64,000 bases of DNA from Euryodendron excelsum (Eukaryota; Streptophyta; Magnoliopsida; Ericales; Pentaphylacaceae): contig CM065389.1 of NCBI GenBank assembly GCA_033060915.1, positions 20,945,001 through 21,009,000 on the forward strand, given 5' to 3'. The translations under genes were made by a program, and so were the position numbers. The notes below the pieces were generated by a model that did not search any database, was not told the DNA's origin, and saw only the letters and a program-made list of their open reading frames with translations. Numbering within the stretch: position 1 is the stretch's first letter; every line of letters begins with the position of its first letter. Shown here piece after piece: positions 1 to 11,870 of this stretch.

Positions 1-1312
1 CAACTAAGGTCAAGTTAACTTAGGATTGGACAACTAGGGTCAAGTTAACCTAGGGTTGAGTTGGAAGATGGTTTTGAAATGTGGTTTAATGCATTTTTGA
101 AAAGAGCTTTGAAAACAAAACATGTTATGCAATGGACTTTGGTGGACAACCCTTTTTAAGATCATTTCCATGAAAATTTTGACTCTAGCCAAGAGTATGG
201 TTTATATGGTTGGTGTTTGGAGACCATTCTAAGGAAGGTTTCTTCATGACCATTATAACCATAATCTTGACAAAAGTATAAGAGGCCCAAAAATCAATAT
301 GGTGATGACAACCTTTTAAGGCACCATTTTTAATGCAAAGATGGAGAGAATGAGTTTTTGATAACGATTTTTGAAAAGAGTTTTGAAAACCATTTTTGTA
401 GGAGGCCATTCTATTAAGAGAAGGTTCCTATGGCCAAATAAAAGGGAAACCACTCAAGAGAGGGTTCCATGGGGCCATTCCAACCACTAACTTGAGAGAA
501 TGGAAGCCTTGAAAATTAGAGAGTTAGAAAACAACTCTTATACAAGTGAAAATGTAATGATGCCAAAATGAGAGTTAAGGGGTTAGTAGAGGATCCTCTA
601 AGGCATGATTTCTAAAGTCTCATCCTAAGCTTCAAGGAGCCAACTCTTGGAACAATTTTTGAAAGAAATATAGAGCTTGGAAATGACATGGAGCTTAAGA
701 GTAATGTAAGCATGATAGAACATGGCAATAAGTATAAAAATGAAGTCAAGCACACAAGACATGATCAAAATAGTAATGTGCAATGGGTCATGATCACATA
801 CAAGACTTTTAGGCTACACCACATAAACAAGGGGCTCCTAGGCCATTTCATCTCAAAGTAGGCTAGTGAGAGGTCCCCCTACACGGTGGCTCTCACTTGC
901 TTTCCTCTAAGCATGATCTAAGAGCCCTCTTGGCTCAAGCATACAAGAATGGGGGGTTGTAGATGGGAATTAAAATAGAGAATAGCCTAAGTAGGCTAGA
1001 AGGGAGAAGAGAAGAGTGGGGGAAGACACAAATGTAAAAGGGCTACCACCTTTTGCCTTCAACACCTTTGTAGTCTTCTATGGATGTCTTGATTGGAGCT
1101 TAAGTGACTTCAAAAAGGCTTGAAGGGCTGGAATGGAGGGTGTAATGGTGTATAAGGCCTTGTAGGTGAAGTGTATAGGTTTGAGAGAGGTAGAATCTAG
1201 CCTAAGTGTTGGAGGGGTGGAATATATGTAAGGATTCCAGATTTTGGAGCAGTTTTAGCAGAGCTTCGCATCAATTTCGAAGATGGAATATGCAAAGGGA
1301 GGGGGGGTCTAA

Positions 1313-1397
1313 TATTTATAGGTAATCTGGAACAGGCCTGACGCATGTACTACATGCACCTGGCCAAAATTTGACCTGGCGCATGTAGGACATGCGC
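1313..1397 (-). promoter_or_regulatory. LTR core promoter: TATA box with two inverted repeats
   Basis: On the minus strand TATAAATA lies at 1320-1313. Upstream of it are GCATGTA-C-TACATGC (1343-1357) and GCGCATGT-AGG-ACATGCGC (1379-1397), both perfect. The placement equals that of the GGCGCC-type inverted repeats in the family X LTRs, but with different arm sequences. Promoter function is inferred from this layout. Confidence 0.55.
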
Positions 1398-1599
1398 AGG
1401 TACTGTTCCATTGCAAGAATGACACATGACACCCTGTGTACTGGTTAAATCTCAACTATTGATCAAAATTTAGTCAATCTGATCAAAATTTGAGCACATG
1501 CAGCATACGCTCCATCACTGGGAAGGTTTGTCCAAACTTTGTCTAGATAATTGAGCCAATTAGGAAGGTTTCGGGGGAATTGGTTGCACCCACGGTGTT

Positions 1600-2230
1600 C
1601 TCATACGGTTTCTCGTGAACTTTCATGTTTTTGAAAAGTTTAAATTGTGTTCGGAAGAGTGGGATATCGCCTCGGAAAGTGTGCATAAAAGGACATCTTT
1701 GCGGAGCACCTGTGATACGCTCCGAGGGTGTTTGAAAGTAGTTGTTTTTGTGCCATGTGATCGAGGCCTCCGAGAAGCGATCTTTTCGATCGGACTGTAC
1801 TAATAGAAAGTATTCTGGAAATACTTTCAAAAATTCCTAGATTTACGCATTTCTCAAGTCGTTTGACAGTGCGTTTTAATCAGGGAATGGGGGAAAAAGT
1901 CAACCTCAGCGGAGCGTCTGCGAGACGCTCCAGGGGTTGTTGAAAGTGGCAATGTTGGCACCGTGTGATGAAGGGCTTCAGGAGCGATCTATCTGATCGA
2001 TTCGTACCAATGGAAAGATCTATGGATGAACTTTCAGGAATTCCCTAATTTATGCTTTTCTCAAGTCAGTTGACGATGCGTCATAACTAGGGAATTGGGA
2101 AAAAAGACGATTTGGGCGGAGCGTCTACGAGACGCTCCGGGGAACTTTTATCAAGTTGTGAGTGTTTAGCATCGCGAGGTCTTCCTTAGGTTAGACAGGG
2201 GCTCATGACGAGATCCGCCCTTCAATAACC
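1600..2230. repeat. About three diverged tandem copies of a 208-bp unit with perfect inverted repeats
   Basis: Anchors at 1703, 1911 and 2119 are exactly 208 bases apart. The second and third copies hold perfect 9-bp arms GGAGCGTCT / AGACGCTCC with 3-base loops (1911-1931 and 2119-2139). The first is a degenerate version. Flanking words such as TTTCTCAAGTC and the GGGAA...GGGGAAAAA stretch recur at the same spacing. Confidence 0.7.
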
Positions 2231-5200
2231 AAGGACCGGTGTCGTTTTGGAACGCGTTCGGGTCGCTAAGGGCAAAATGGTTATTTTGGCTGGTTTAGGC
2301 TGGGAATGGTCAGGAATGGATCACAATGTCATGTTAAGTGTACCGAGTCATTCAGGGATATTTTCAAGAGAGTCTTTTACTGTTTGGTGAGGTTTGTGTA
2401 GTGCTAAGGTAGTGTCGCGCCCAGATTTTTGGCACTTGAGGAATACTCACACAAGCGGAAAAAATGTTGTACTCTCTCGTTAGAACTCACCCTCCTAGAA
2501 GAATGAGTGCGACTAGATTTGAATTGAAAATCGATTTGAAATAAGGGTTTGTGAAAAAGATTCGGAGTCGCCACCTAACTTGATTAAGGTGAGTTAGGTC
2601 ACCTAAAAACTAAGAATAATCTGAAGACTACATTTAGGGTTTTTGAAAAAAGGTTTTTGAAAATACCACCTCAAGAGAGGGTTTTTAAGAAAACAGGTTG
2701 TTTGGCAACCTTTGAAAAATATTTAGCCCTCTTTTGAAAAATAACCCCGTTTTGGTCTTTCGAAAAGAGTGATCTAGATTCGGAGGTTGGTTACGTGTAG
2801 GGAAGACGCACTAAGCTATCACCCTACCCCGCTCTTTCGGTACCTACATATCAATCTACCCTAGATTCACCTATAAGAGTCTTCAACTAACTATTGGCCA
2901 ATCCTATCCACTTTGAAAAACAATGCTTGAAAAGAAACTAACATGATGCATGATATGCAAGTGCAAGTTAAGAGAATTGAAAAGTAGATTTGAAAAGAGA
3001 TTGATTTGAAATTGATTTGATTTGAAAATAGATTTGAAGAGATGGAATTGAAATTGGAAAGTTTGAAAATTTGGAAATAGAAATTTGAAAATAGAAATTT
3101 TGAAATTGGAATTTTGAAAGTAGATTGGAATTTGAGATTTGAAAAATGTGGAGACCACACCCATGAGGATGGAATTGAAAGTTTGAAAAGTGTTGTGACC
3201 GTACCTATGAAGGTTGCCTACGTATCCCTTTAGGGGAATCAGGTCAGTCGTAGTTCGGACAAGAGTCCAATTGAAAAGAGATTGATTTGAAGAAGGAGAT
3301 TAAATTGGAAATTGAGAGTAAAAGATTGAGAGATTAAACTTTGAATGGAGGATTGCAAATTGGAATTTGGAATTTTAGAATTGAAAAGATTTAATTTTGA
3401 TTTGAAAAAGTAGAACTTGGAAAGATTTAGACTTGTTTTGGAAACATGGAGGTTTAGGGAACCTAGACTTAGGAAGGAGACTTAGGAAATATTTGACTCG
3501 ACTTGGAAGGTTTAGGAAATTAAGAAAGATTGGATTTAAGAAATGTTTGAATTAGGAAAATGTCCGATTTAGGAAAGTTTCGAATTAGGAAAGTTTCATT
3601 TTTGGAAAGTTTTCAAATTAGGAAAGTTTAGTTTTAAGAAAGGTTTTGAAATAGGAAAGTGTTGAATTTAGAAATGTTTTGAATTTTGGAATGTTTTGAA
3701 AAAGGGAAGTTTTGGAAAGTTTTAAAAACAAGGAAGTTTTGAAAATAAGAAAGTTTTGAGTTTAGAAAGTTATAGATTTGGAAAGATTTGAAATTTGGAA
3801 AGTTCAAGGTGTATAAAGTTTTAGAGCTTGAATTTTAGAAAATCTTGAGATTAGGAAAGGTTGAGTTTAGGAAGGATTTGAAAACTTGAATTTGGAAAGT
3901 TAAAATTTAGAAAGGGGGTTGAATTAGGAAAGGGTTGAATTTTAGAATTTTAGGAAAGATTTTTATGTTCAAGTTTTTGGAAACTTAAGGTTTAGGAAGT
4001 GGAAGTTTAGGAAGGATTTGAATTATGAAAGGTTTGGATTAGGAAAGGATTGGATTTGGTGTCTAAAAGCAAAGGTTTGATTTTGTTTCAAAAAACGGAG
4101 GATTAGATCTAGTTTCCTAAGTGGGGAGATAAGATTTGGCAAGGATTTTGGAAAGGGAGATTCTAAAGACTCTGGATTTGGAAAATTATAATTTTGACGT
4201 AGAAAATAGTTTTTGGAAACGTGTATCATTTGGATGTGAAAACAAGAGGTTTTGGAAACCTAGGTTTGGGGCATAGTTTGAAAATCATGTTTTTGGAAAG
4301 AAAATTAGGGTTTCCTAATTGTGGGTTCTAGGGCTTGATTTGGGCTCTAAGGAAAGAGGATTTTTGGAAAGTGCGTTTTTGGAAACGAAGGTTTTCTAGA
4401 AGGGAATCCTAGGAAGGAGTTTTTGGAAAGTGAATTTAAAGATGGAGTTTTTGGAAAGAGATTTTAAAGAAGAGGAGTTTTTGAAAAGTGTGTTTTTAGA
4501 AACGTAGATTTTAGAAGGAAAATCCTAGAGGGGAATTTCTAGAAGGAAGATTTTGGAAAGAGAGTTTTTAGAAAGATTTTTGGAGAGAGTTTTTCTAGGA
4601 AAGAGACCTAGGGAATGTTTTTGGAAAGTGGATTTTGAGGAGAAAGAGTTTTTGGAAAGGAGTTGAAAAAGGAAGCTTTGAAAAATAGATTTTGGAGGGA
4701 GTTTTTTGAAAACAACTTTGGAGAGGAAAATTTTAGGAAAGTATGTTGAAAAAGAGATTTTTAGAAAGAAAGAATTTTTGAAAAGAGATTTTTTAGAAAA
4801 TGTAAAAACATCTCACTTTCCTAAAGCAACTCTAACTATAAGAGGGCTAGAACCACTTTAAGAAAGCGGTTTTGAAAACAACAAGATTTGAAAATATGGA
4901 CCGTATTGGTCACTTTAAATGTAACACTTTCCTAAAGCAATTCTAACCATGGAAAAGCTAGAATCACCCTAGGATTGTGATTTTGAAAACATATTTTGAA
5001 AAAGAGATTTTGATGCAATTTTGAAAACAAGTTTAAAAACGATTTAAAAAATAACTTTGAAAACGGTTTTTGGAAGATGCAAGATCATGATATGCACAAT
5101 ACAATTTTGGGGTCGTAAACATACAAGGCTAAGGCTTCACCACATAATCAAGGGGGCCGGACCCACGTGGTCTCTGGTTAGACTAGAAGAAAGCCCCCGA

Positions 5201-5696
5201 CACGGTGACTCTCCAATAGCCCAATCCTACACATGGATCGAGAATCCCCTTGTTTCAAGCATGCAAAGAAAGGGGGGGGGGGAAAGAGATGGGGGATTAA
5301 AATAGAGAAAACCCAAGTGGGTTAGGAGAGAGAAGAGAGAGGGGGAAGGTGCAGAAATTTAAATTGGGAGCCTACCATATGTCTTGTTATTTTGCGCGCC
5401 TTGTTTTCTTCGATCTTCGGTCTTTGTCTTGATCTTCACCTTCAGTCTTCAAGAGTCATCTTCAAGCTTCAAACTTCAGATTACAACTCTTCAAGTCTTC
5501 GAAGGAGGTTTGAAGGTTAGTGTATGAGTGTACGGGGGTGTGTATGAGTGTATAGGAGGCTAGGGTTTGTGTAGGGTGGCTAGGGTTTGGAAAACCTAGG
5601 GAAGTTAAAGTTTTGGAGGTGCTCGAGCTCTGTATATCAAATTATATGATTTTTAGGTTGAGTTTGCGGATCCTTTTCATGTTGGAGGAGGCTCTG

Positions 5697-5818
5697 TATT
5701 TATAAAGGTTGGATAAACCTAGTGCCTGTTGCAGTGGCGCCAGGGCAAAATTGCTCTTGGCGCCACTAGGAGTGGCGCTAGGCCAATTCTTGGCTTGGCA
5801 CCACTACTAGTGGCGCCA
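5697..5818 (-). promoter_or_regulatory. LTR A core promoter
   Basis: TATAAATA on the minus strand at 5704-5697. Three GGCGCC-type inverted repeats follow upstream in the sense direction, between about 5723 and 5818, with arms such as GGCGCCACT / AGTGGCGC. Confidence 0.6.
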
Positions 5819-6755
5819 GCCAGTTAGGAAACTTTATAAGTCGGCAAGCAACGTATCTTTGACTAGATTTGGGCGCCTGTACTAGTGACTACCATGCAAT
5901 TTTTAGTTTGGCTTCACTATGAGTGACTCCAGAAAGTCCGAGAATGACCCGAAAGGCCAGAAAGGAGCAGGAACACTTAAAATAGTGTCTGGAGGTATTT
6001 GACTTGAAAAGTGAGGGTAAGATGTGTTGGAAAGGTTGACCGGGCCTTTAGGGGCAAAACGGTCAATCGGACCGGGAAATTGCTGAGACAAACTCGAATT
6101 GTCCCGGAAGAAGACTTGGGATCTGAAAACATTATTCAGAATGTTCCCAGAGGTTGCCGGTTTGATTTCCAGAGCCGGCGTGGTCGGAAAAGGAGACCGG
6201 CCTACCAGGGGCAAAATGGTCATTTCGCACTGGGTTGGCCGGAATTGACTTGGAATGATCCGGAAAGGTAAAAGGAGGTTGAGAACACTATAAAAAGTAG
6301 TCTCAGGAGGTTACCGGTTTGATACCCAGAGCCGGTGTAGTCGAAGAAGGAGACCGGCCCTCTAGGGGCAAAACGGTTATTTTGTACCGGGTTGGCCGGA
6401 ACTGACTCGGAATGATCCGGAAAGATAAAGGAAGGTTGAGAGTACTATAAAAAGCAATCTCAGAGGGTTACCGGTTTGATACCCAAAGCCGGTGTGGTTC
6501 TCGGGGCATTCGGATGCCTAGGGGCAAAATGGTCATCTTGACCGAAAAGTCTCTGAAAAGGTCCAAAAGGCAATTTGGTCATTTTTCATCGAAGTGGGCT
6601 AACAGACACTGGTGTTGACCTGGGTTTTGAATGTTTTCGCCACTCTAACGACGGTCGTCGTGACACAGGGGTTTGTTGCCAATTCACTATATCGACCTAT
6701 TTGTAAGTATTTCCGCTACTCTAACGGTTTTGTGAGTAGTTTCGCTACTCGGACC

Positions 6756-7035
6756 ATCTCGAGGAATGAACTGTCTCGAGAGAGGGATTGGAAAGGGGAC
6801 TTATCATCTCCGAAGAGACGTACCTGAATTGGAACCGTCTCGAGGAATAAACTGTCTTGAGAGAAGGATTGGAAAGGAGTCTGACCGTCTTCGAAAAGAC
6901 GTGCCTGGATTGGAACCGTCTCGAGCAATAAACTGTCTCGAGAGAGGGATTGGAAAGGGGTCTTACCGTCTCCGAAGAGACGTGCCTGGATTGGAACCGT
7001 CTCGAGGAATAAACTGTCTCGAGAGTGGGATTGGA
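6756..7035. repeat. 81-bp tandem array in LTR A, about 3.5 copies
   Basis: The TCTCGAGGAAT word recurs at 6756, 6837, 6918 and 6999, each 81 bases apart. Each unit contains two CTCGAG palindromes and a GTCT...AGAC stem. Confidence 0.8.
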
Positions 7036-7960
7036 ATCAGAAAGGAAAGGACAATGCCCCTAAGGGCATTTTGGTCATTTTGCCTCTATGTAGGCCTAAC
7101 AGGCCTGCAAAGCGATGGACAGACGGGATTTGGACCTAGAGAATTGGTTTTGATAGGAATATGCCAACAATAACTTGAAAACAAGTCTGGACAGAGTGTA
7201 GACTGCCGAGCGGTCAAAAATGGGGTGCTTACAGGTAGTAAGGGGCAAAACAATCATTTCGACCGGAGTTAGCCGAAATGGGACCGGAATTGGACTAAAT
7301 GATGTGCAGGAGATGCCTAACAGTTTAGTAACATTTTGGAAGGGTGGACTTATCATTTTGAGGGATTTTAAGCTTTCTCAAAACGTGCCTAGAGGCCCAA
7401 GGGGCAGGTTTGGTCATTTTTCATTAAGTCGGGCTAGCAGGGGCTAGTGTTGACCTAGGTGTTGGTTCCTGTGACTACCCGGTCTCGGAAAACTACCTGT
7501 GTGGTGTTGGTTTCTAAGAATGCCTGGTCTTAGAGAGTTACCTGTGGGGTGGTGTTGGTTCCTGAGAGCGCCCGGTCTTAGAAAGCTACCTGTAGGGGTG
7601 GTGTTGGTCTCCGAGAGCGCCTGGTCCAGGAGAACTACCGAATAACAGACATTCTACATTGGCGGGCTGGCAGGCGCCAGAAGTGAACTATCTGAAATTT
7701 TAACAAGGTGTTGGTCCCCGAGATTGCTGGATTTGGGGAAGCTACCTGGATGGCGTTGGTTTTCAAGACCGCCCGGTCCGAAAAGTTGCCTAGAATGATG
7801 GTGCTTATGGCTTCAGTGGGTCCTTATGGGCCTGGAAGGTGACCGGTTGACTGGACTGGAGATTGAAGGGCTTTTCTTGAGCTTGCATGTGCTATGGTGT
7901 TAGAAAATTAAGCCCGGTCGAGCTGGAGATTGCCGAGCGAGCAAAAATGGGGTGCTTACA

Positions 7961-8286
7961 CATCTCGTTCCATGTGGTAATACTTCTAAAGGATAGATAG
8001 TAGAGCCAATCCGTATCTGAATCCTTAAAAAAAAACGAAAAGGCTTTTAATTTAATTTACTTTTCGGTCACCCCATGGGTTTTATACTCGTGCATACTAC
8101 ATGAAACTCCTTTAAATACTTATGAGGATCTTCACCTGCAAGACCATGAAAAATAGGCAAAAGATGTATTAGTCCCGATTTTAATTCAAAAGTAGTAGTA
8201 ACATCTAAAGTAGGGAACGTTATGCATAAGGGTTGTTAATTCAGATCACGGGCAGCAAGCTCTTTTAAAGTTTGATTTCCAGCCAT
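7961..8286 (-). pseudogene. Gag fragment of a Ty3/gypsy element, broken
   Basis: Gag is the structural protein that packages retrotransposon RNA into cytoplasmic particles. A minus-strand frame starting with ATG at 8286 reads through landmarks of plant gag proteins: TTFELKSGLIHLLPIFHGL, then a segment like LKEFHVVC, then WLYYLSFRSITTWNEM at the left edge. In-frame stops and at least one probable frameshift near the poly-T around 8028 interrupt it. It ends exactly at the LTR A boundary (7960/7961), so the rest of gag and all of pol are missing. It lies about 500 bases downstream (minus strand) of the primer site at 8776-8793, a normal leader distance. It belongs with the LTR at 8799-12033. Lineage below Ty3/gypsy level is uncertain. 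Confidence 0.7.
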
Positions 8287-8775
8287 GACTTCCTCCTCTC
8301 CTAATTCAGAATTGCTAGCAAATAGGGAATCAAGAGCTGGATCGTTCTCTGCAGAATTTTTCGAGCTTCCCTTATTGACCTGTGCAAAGTTCTCTCTATT
8401 TCTAGATCGCACTGCAAATCACCTTGATTAGAAAATCGAGTTACAATCATAAACAATCAAGGAAACTCTAACAAACCATGAAAAATGATTTAGGAAAAAT
8501 CTGGAGTAATGAAAATAAGTAAAAATTTTATGCTAACATAAGAAAAATGCCTAAAAACCATAGCAAACAGTGAAATTTGGCCTCGAAAAAGTGTGGCTTA
8601 TAATCCAAAGGATTAACTAGTCTTGTTCAGGACGTTGTTTTCCTTTAGAAAACTGTAGTTCCAAGGCTTAGCTCTACCGAAATTAGAATTCTGCCACTGT
8701 AGCTATCGAAAATTAACATTTTCTTTTTAGAATGAAAAAAGGATCACAAGAAGTACAAAAATCAACTAGAATCAA
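8287..8775 (-). other. Leader of the minus-strand gypsy element
   Basis: Untranslated region between primer site and gag start. AT-rich, with no other feature seen. Confidence 0.5.
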
Positions 8776-8793
8776 TCCCCAGCAACGGGGCCA
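8776..8793 (-). other. Primer-binding site, tRNA-Asp type
   Basis: The minus strand reads TGGCCCCGTTGCTGGGGA, differing by two bases from TGGCGCCGTTGCCGGGGA, the site generally assigned to tRNA-Asp in Athila-type elements. It starts 5 bases after the LTR end at 8799. Confidence 0.75.
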
Positions 8794-9451
8794 AAATTTG
8801 ATGTGCTGTCGCAGGCAACCATAAATAAAACCTATACCCCTAAAAAACAAATATGTAGTAGTACGAGTGAGGATCGTTCCCTTGGAGAGTGTCTAGCCTA
8901 GTTTTATGCTACATGAACAAGAATAGGGGGGGGGGGTTTGGGTATAATGGAAACAATTTTAATAAAACTAACTAAGAAACAATTCAGATTAAAGTATTGA
9001 AATCAATCAAAAGAACAAACCTTGGTCTAAGTCAACATCCATCACCGGAATTATATAATTGATCATCGATGCATACATATATCAATGCACACTTTGAATA
9101 TTTACAGTCAGAATTATTTTCCTATCTCTCCTTAATAGTAGTTAATTAGAAAACAAGCTGTTAGCCTCAAGTTTTTATTAATTGATTTTGATGATAACAA
9201 ATATAAATGTTTTAATGATTAAAATTTGGTTAATCTCAAGATTTCATAATAAAGTAAGTTTGATGTATGAGTTAAGATTTTTAAAGATTTTTTATTTAAA
9301 TATATTGTGCATTTCAATGATATATCACTTAATTTTTATTTATGTTTTAAATGTTAATTATCTAACATTTATTGAAATTGTTGTTAGTCTTGGACTTAAA
9401 AGGAATGTATAGCATGAAGAAGAAGACTAAGTTAAAGATAATGGTAAGAAA

Positions 9452-10200
9452 GCTCATTGGAGATAGTTTCAGTATTATGTACATAACTTTTGATCCAACC
9501 GTTGGATTGATCTGATTTTTGTGGCATTGGAAATAAGACTCAAATTTCTATAAATGGTATTATATGAGGATTTTGTGAATAGAATGTCTTATGGGACAAA
9601 ACTGAGCTGGAAAGTGACACATTGGAGTAGAAGTTTAAAATATGACAGCTGGGAGATAGCTCAAGTAATTTTATCATTACTTTTGATCTAACTGTTGGAT
9701 ATCTATGATTCTTATTGATCTGAAAAGATTACTTCCAGGGCTACAACTTTTATCTTATAGCCATTTTCAAATTCAAACGTCATAAGGAAGAAAATTGAGG
9801 TGGAAGTGAAGACAACTCTGCAACAATTCAAATATGCCAACTGGGGAACAACTTGAGTATTTTGACGGTAACTTCTGATCTGACCATTGGATCGACATGA
9901 TTCTTGCAGGCGTAAAAAGATGATTCTATCACTACAACTTTTATGTTATAGACATTTTCAAATTCAAACGTTATAAGGGAGAAAATTGAGGTGGAAGTGA
10001 AGATAACTCTGCAGAAATTCAAATATGCCAACTGGGAGACAGCTTGAGTATTTTGATAATAACTTTTGATCTAGCCGTTAGATCGACATAATTCTTGAGG
10101 TTTTGAAAAGAGGACGTCCATATCTACAACTTGTCTCTTATAGACATTTTCAAATTCGAATGTTATCAAGGAGAAAATCGAGGAAGAACAGAAGCAATCA
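9452..10200. repeat. About four tandem copies of a 191-bp unit in the copia LTR U3
   Basis: The CAAATATGCCAACTGGG word sits near 9829 and 10020, with diverged versions near 9637 and 9452. Further repeats such as ACTTTTGATCTAAC and TTATAGACATTTTCAAATTC keep the same spacing of about 185-192 bases. Confidence 0.75.
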
Positions 10201-10318
10201 TCTCTGAAATTCAAATCCTGATTGGCAGCAACTTTGTTCAAACGGGAAGAAATGTGTTCAAACCTCTCCAACGACTAGAAGTTGATTTTAAGCTACAAAT
10301 AATCCACTACTCTTCCTC

Positions 10319-10326
10319 TATAAATA
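10319..10326 (+). promoter_or_regulatory. TATA box of the copia solo LTR
   Basis: TATAAATA within CTCTATAAATAGAGA, just after the 191-bp tandem array. Likely start of the R region. Confidence 0.55.
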
Positions 10327-11638
10327 GAGATACACAAGAGAAGCAATGACACACAAGAGATTACAAAGATTGAGCATACAAAGTGATATTCATCAATATC
10401 TTCAAGTTTTGAGCTTTACTTCTTCATCATTCCATCTCATCTTTGAGCTTCATTATTTTATTCAACTTTTGAGAGTTTTGTATCTATTGTTGTAAGATTC
10501 AACTCCCCTATATCATTTGTAAAAGGGTTGCTAAACTCTTGTGATTTATTTCCTGAGTGATTGAGAGGAACACTTGGAGAAAAAGATCCTCTTGGTGCTT
10601 TGTTTTGGAGAGCAAAACAAAGAGTTATTTTTTGAGTGTTTTTGGAACAAAACACTTGGTGTAAAGGTTTGCTAGCAACCGGACAAGCTAGTGGTGTAAA
10701 GCTATTTGAAGAATAGTGGATTTGCCTAAGGAAGGAGCCTTGGAGGTGGACGTAGGATTGGCATAAGAGGAGCCAACCGAACCACTTTAAATCGTTATGT
10801 TTGATCTCTTTTCTTTTCTCTCTTTTTATCTTGCTTAATATCTTTTTTATAAATAGTCTTGATATACTTGAGATACAAACACATTTAAATTATTTGTTCT
10901 AATCTCACATTGATCATACCTTAGCTTGTTTTATTCATTACTTAACTAGATTAATATTTTATATCTTTTTTTATTGCATCTCAACTCTTGGAAATTAAGT
11001 GTATTGGTTTATTTTAAATTTCAATTTTTAATTATAAACCCAATTCACCCCTCCTCTTGGGTTGCCACTTGGTTTAACACAAGCGATCTCATTAACCCTA
11101 ATTATTAAACAACCCAGGATAAGCACACAAGGTTTAACCTAGTAGCAGCCTTAAAAATTAGAGAGATCAATGAAACTAAACAACACAAGCACAAGTGGTT
11201 GCATTTAATTTAGTCAAGCATCCTTCTAAAAATCTAATAATTCCTGACGCAATAAATCATTAAATCTTAGTTGCTTCACAAATTAGAGGAATCAAATAAT
11301 TACGGATTTGATATCTAACATAGGAGGAGATTGTAACGAATAATAAACTAGTAGGCCTCCTAGTAATTAAACGAGACAATAATGCAAATAGGCACAGAAG
11401 AGCATTTGATACTTAAAGCATAAATTGAACATTGAAAACAAATTAGATCTCATAGTTTTTTTTTTTTAATTCTGAGGCTTCCATCTCCTTCGACCAATAT
11501 TCAAAATTTAGCCACGTAGGGCCATGAAGAAAACTCAAAGGAGAAGTTAGAGAAGAATAGAGAAAACATGTGTTTTTTGCTGTTTTTTCCTCCTAGAATA
11601 ATATTGAAAATGCTATCCCTAAAAATAAAACAATCTCA

Positions 11639-11870
11639 CCTTTTATAGGCTTTTGAAAATCTGCAAATCCGTAAGACCGTTCAAATGCCCTTCTAACTGC
11701 TCGAACACACTGAACCATCGTTCGAACAGTGCATTGAATGCACTTCGAACGAGAAATTTGCTCTCTGTATCTTTCGAATGCATTTCAAACCTGAACTTAG
11801 CGTGAACCCGTTTAACGTAGCGTTCGAATGCACTTTTGGACCGTTCGAACGCCCTTCGAACGCTTCATCC
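11639..11870 (-). promoter_or_regulatory. Promoter of the gypsy 5' LTR: TTCGAACG cluster plus TATA box
   Basis: The minus strand reads TATAAAAGG at 11647-11639. Within 30-230 bases upstream (11675-11870) are at least five full or near TTCGAACG palindromes, several extended to CGTTCGAACG. The motif is rare elsewhere in the window except in the Athila LTRs and the Athila internal promoter. Confidence 0.6.

Larger units (their letters stand above)
1..2412 (-). repeat. Diverged long LTR fragment related to family X
   Basis: No credible coding frame. The order of landmarks matches the family X LTRs further right: a block around 780-960 with the CACGGTGGCTCTC and AAGGGG...CCACATAA words, then a purine-rich leader, a minus-strand TATA box (1313-1320), a pair of inverted repeats, and a tandem-repeat U3-like tail. 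The sense strand is therefore minus. Sequence identity to family X is low outside the landmark blocks, so it is a distinct subfamily. The left end is outside the window and no LTR terminus was found before 2413, where a family X LTR begins abruptly. Confidence 0.6.
2413..7960 (-). repeat. Family X (Tat/Ogre-type) LTR, copy A
   Basis: A 5,548-bp unit with LTR termini TGTCGCGCCC...GGTGCTTACA. The sense strand is minus, shown by the TATA box and by the primer site beside the related LTR at the right edge of the window. In sense order it has a U3 with an 81-bp tandem array and roughly 157-bp repeats (anchors 6195 and 6352), the TATA box, a transcribed leader, and a long U5 that is purine-rich on the plus strand (about 2890-4800). 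The flanks GGTAG and CATCT do not form a target duplication, and neither a primer site nor a polypurine tract adjoins it. It is therefore not a clean solo LTR; a recombination or deletion breakpoint is likely. Confidence 0.8.
9159..11079 (+). repeat. Ty1/copia-type solo LTR, target repeat CAAGC
   Basis: A 1,921-bp unit with termini TGTTAGCC...TTTAACA. It is flanked by perfect CAAGC duplications at 9154-9158 and 11080-11084. The opening TTGATTTTGATGATAACAAA and the closing CCCAATTCACCCCTCCTC resemble plant copia LTRs and the second solo LTR at 12689. No internal region, primer site or polypurine tract is present, so it is a solo LTR left by recombination between two LTRs. A TATA box on the plus strand fixes its sense strand. 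Confidence 0.85.

Noticed and set aside
2891..4229. Phe/Ser/Asn-rich ORFs in the U5 regions of all LTR copies
   Set aside because: They arise from the low-complexity CTTTCC/GGAAAG repeat and differ in frame and content between copies.
5057..5305. Recurring 80-90 residue ORF (RLRLHHIIKG...SPIAQSYTW) in LTRs A, E and F
   Set aside because: It is antisense to the LTR transcript, is frameshifted in B, C and D, and coincides with the conserved leader block, so RNA-level conservation explains it better.
8928..8942. Long G runs here and at about 5270, 20405 and 1303
   Set aside because: Homopolymers in decayed LTRs; length may also be a sequencing artefact, so no function is assigned.
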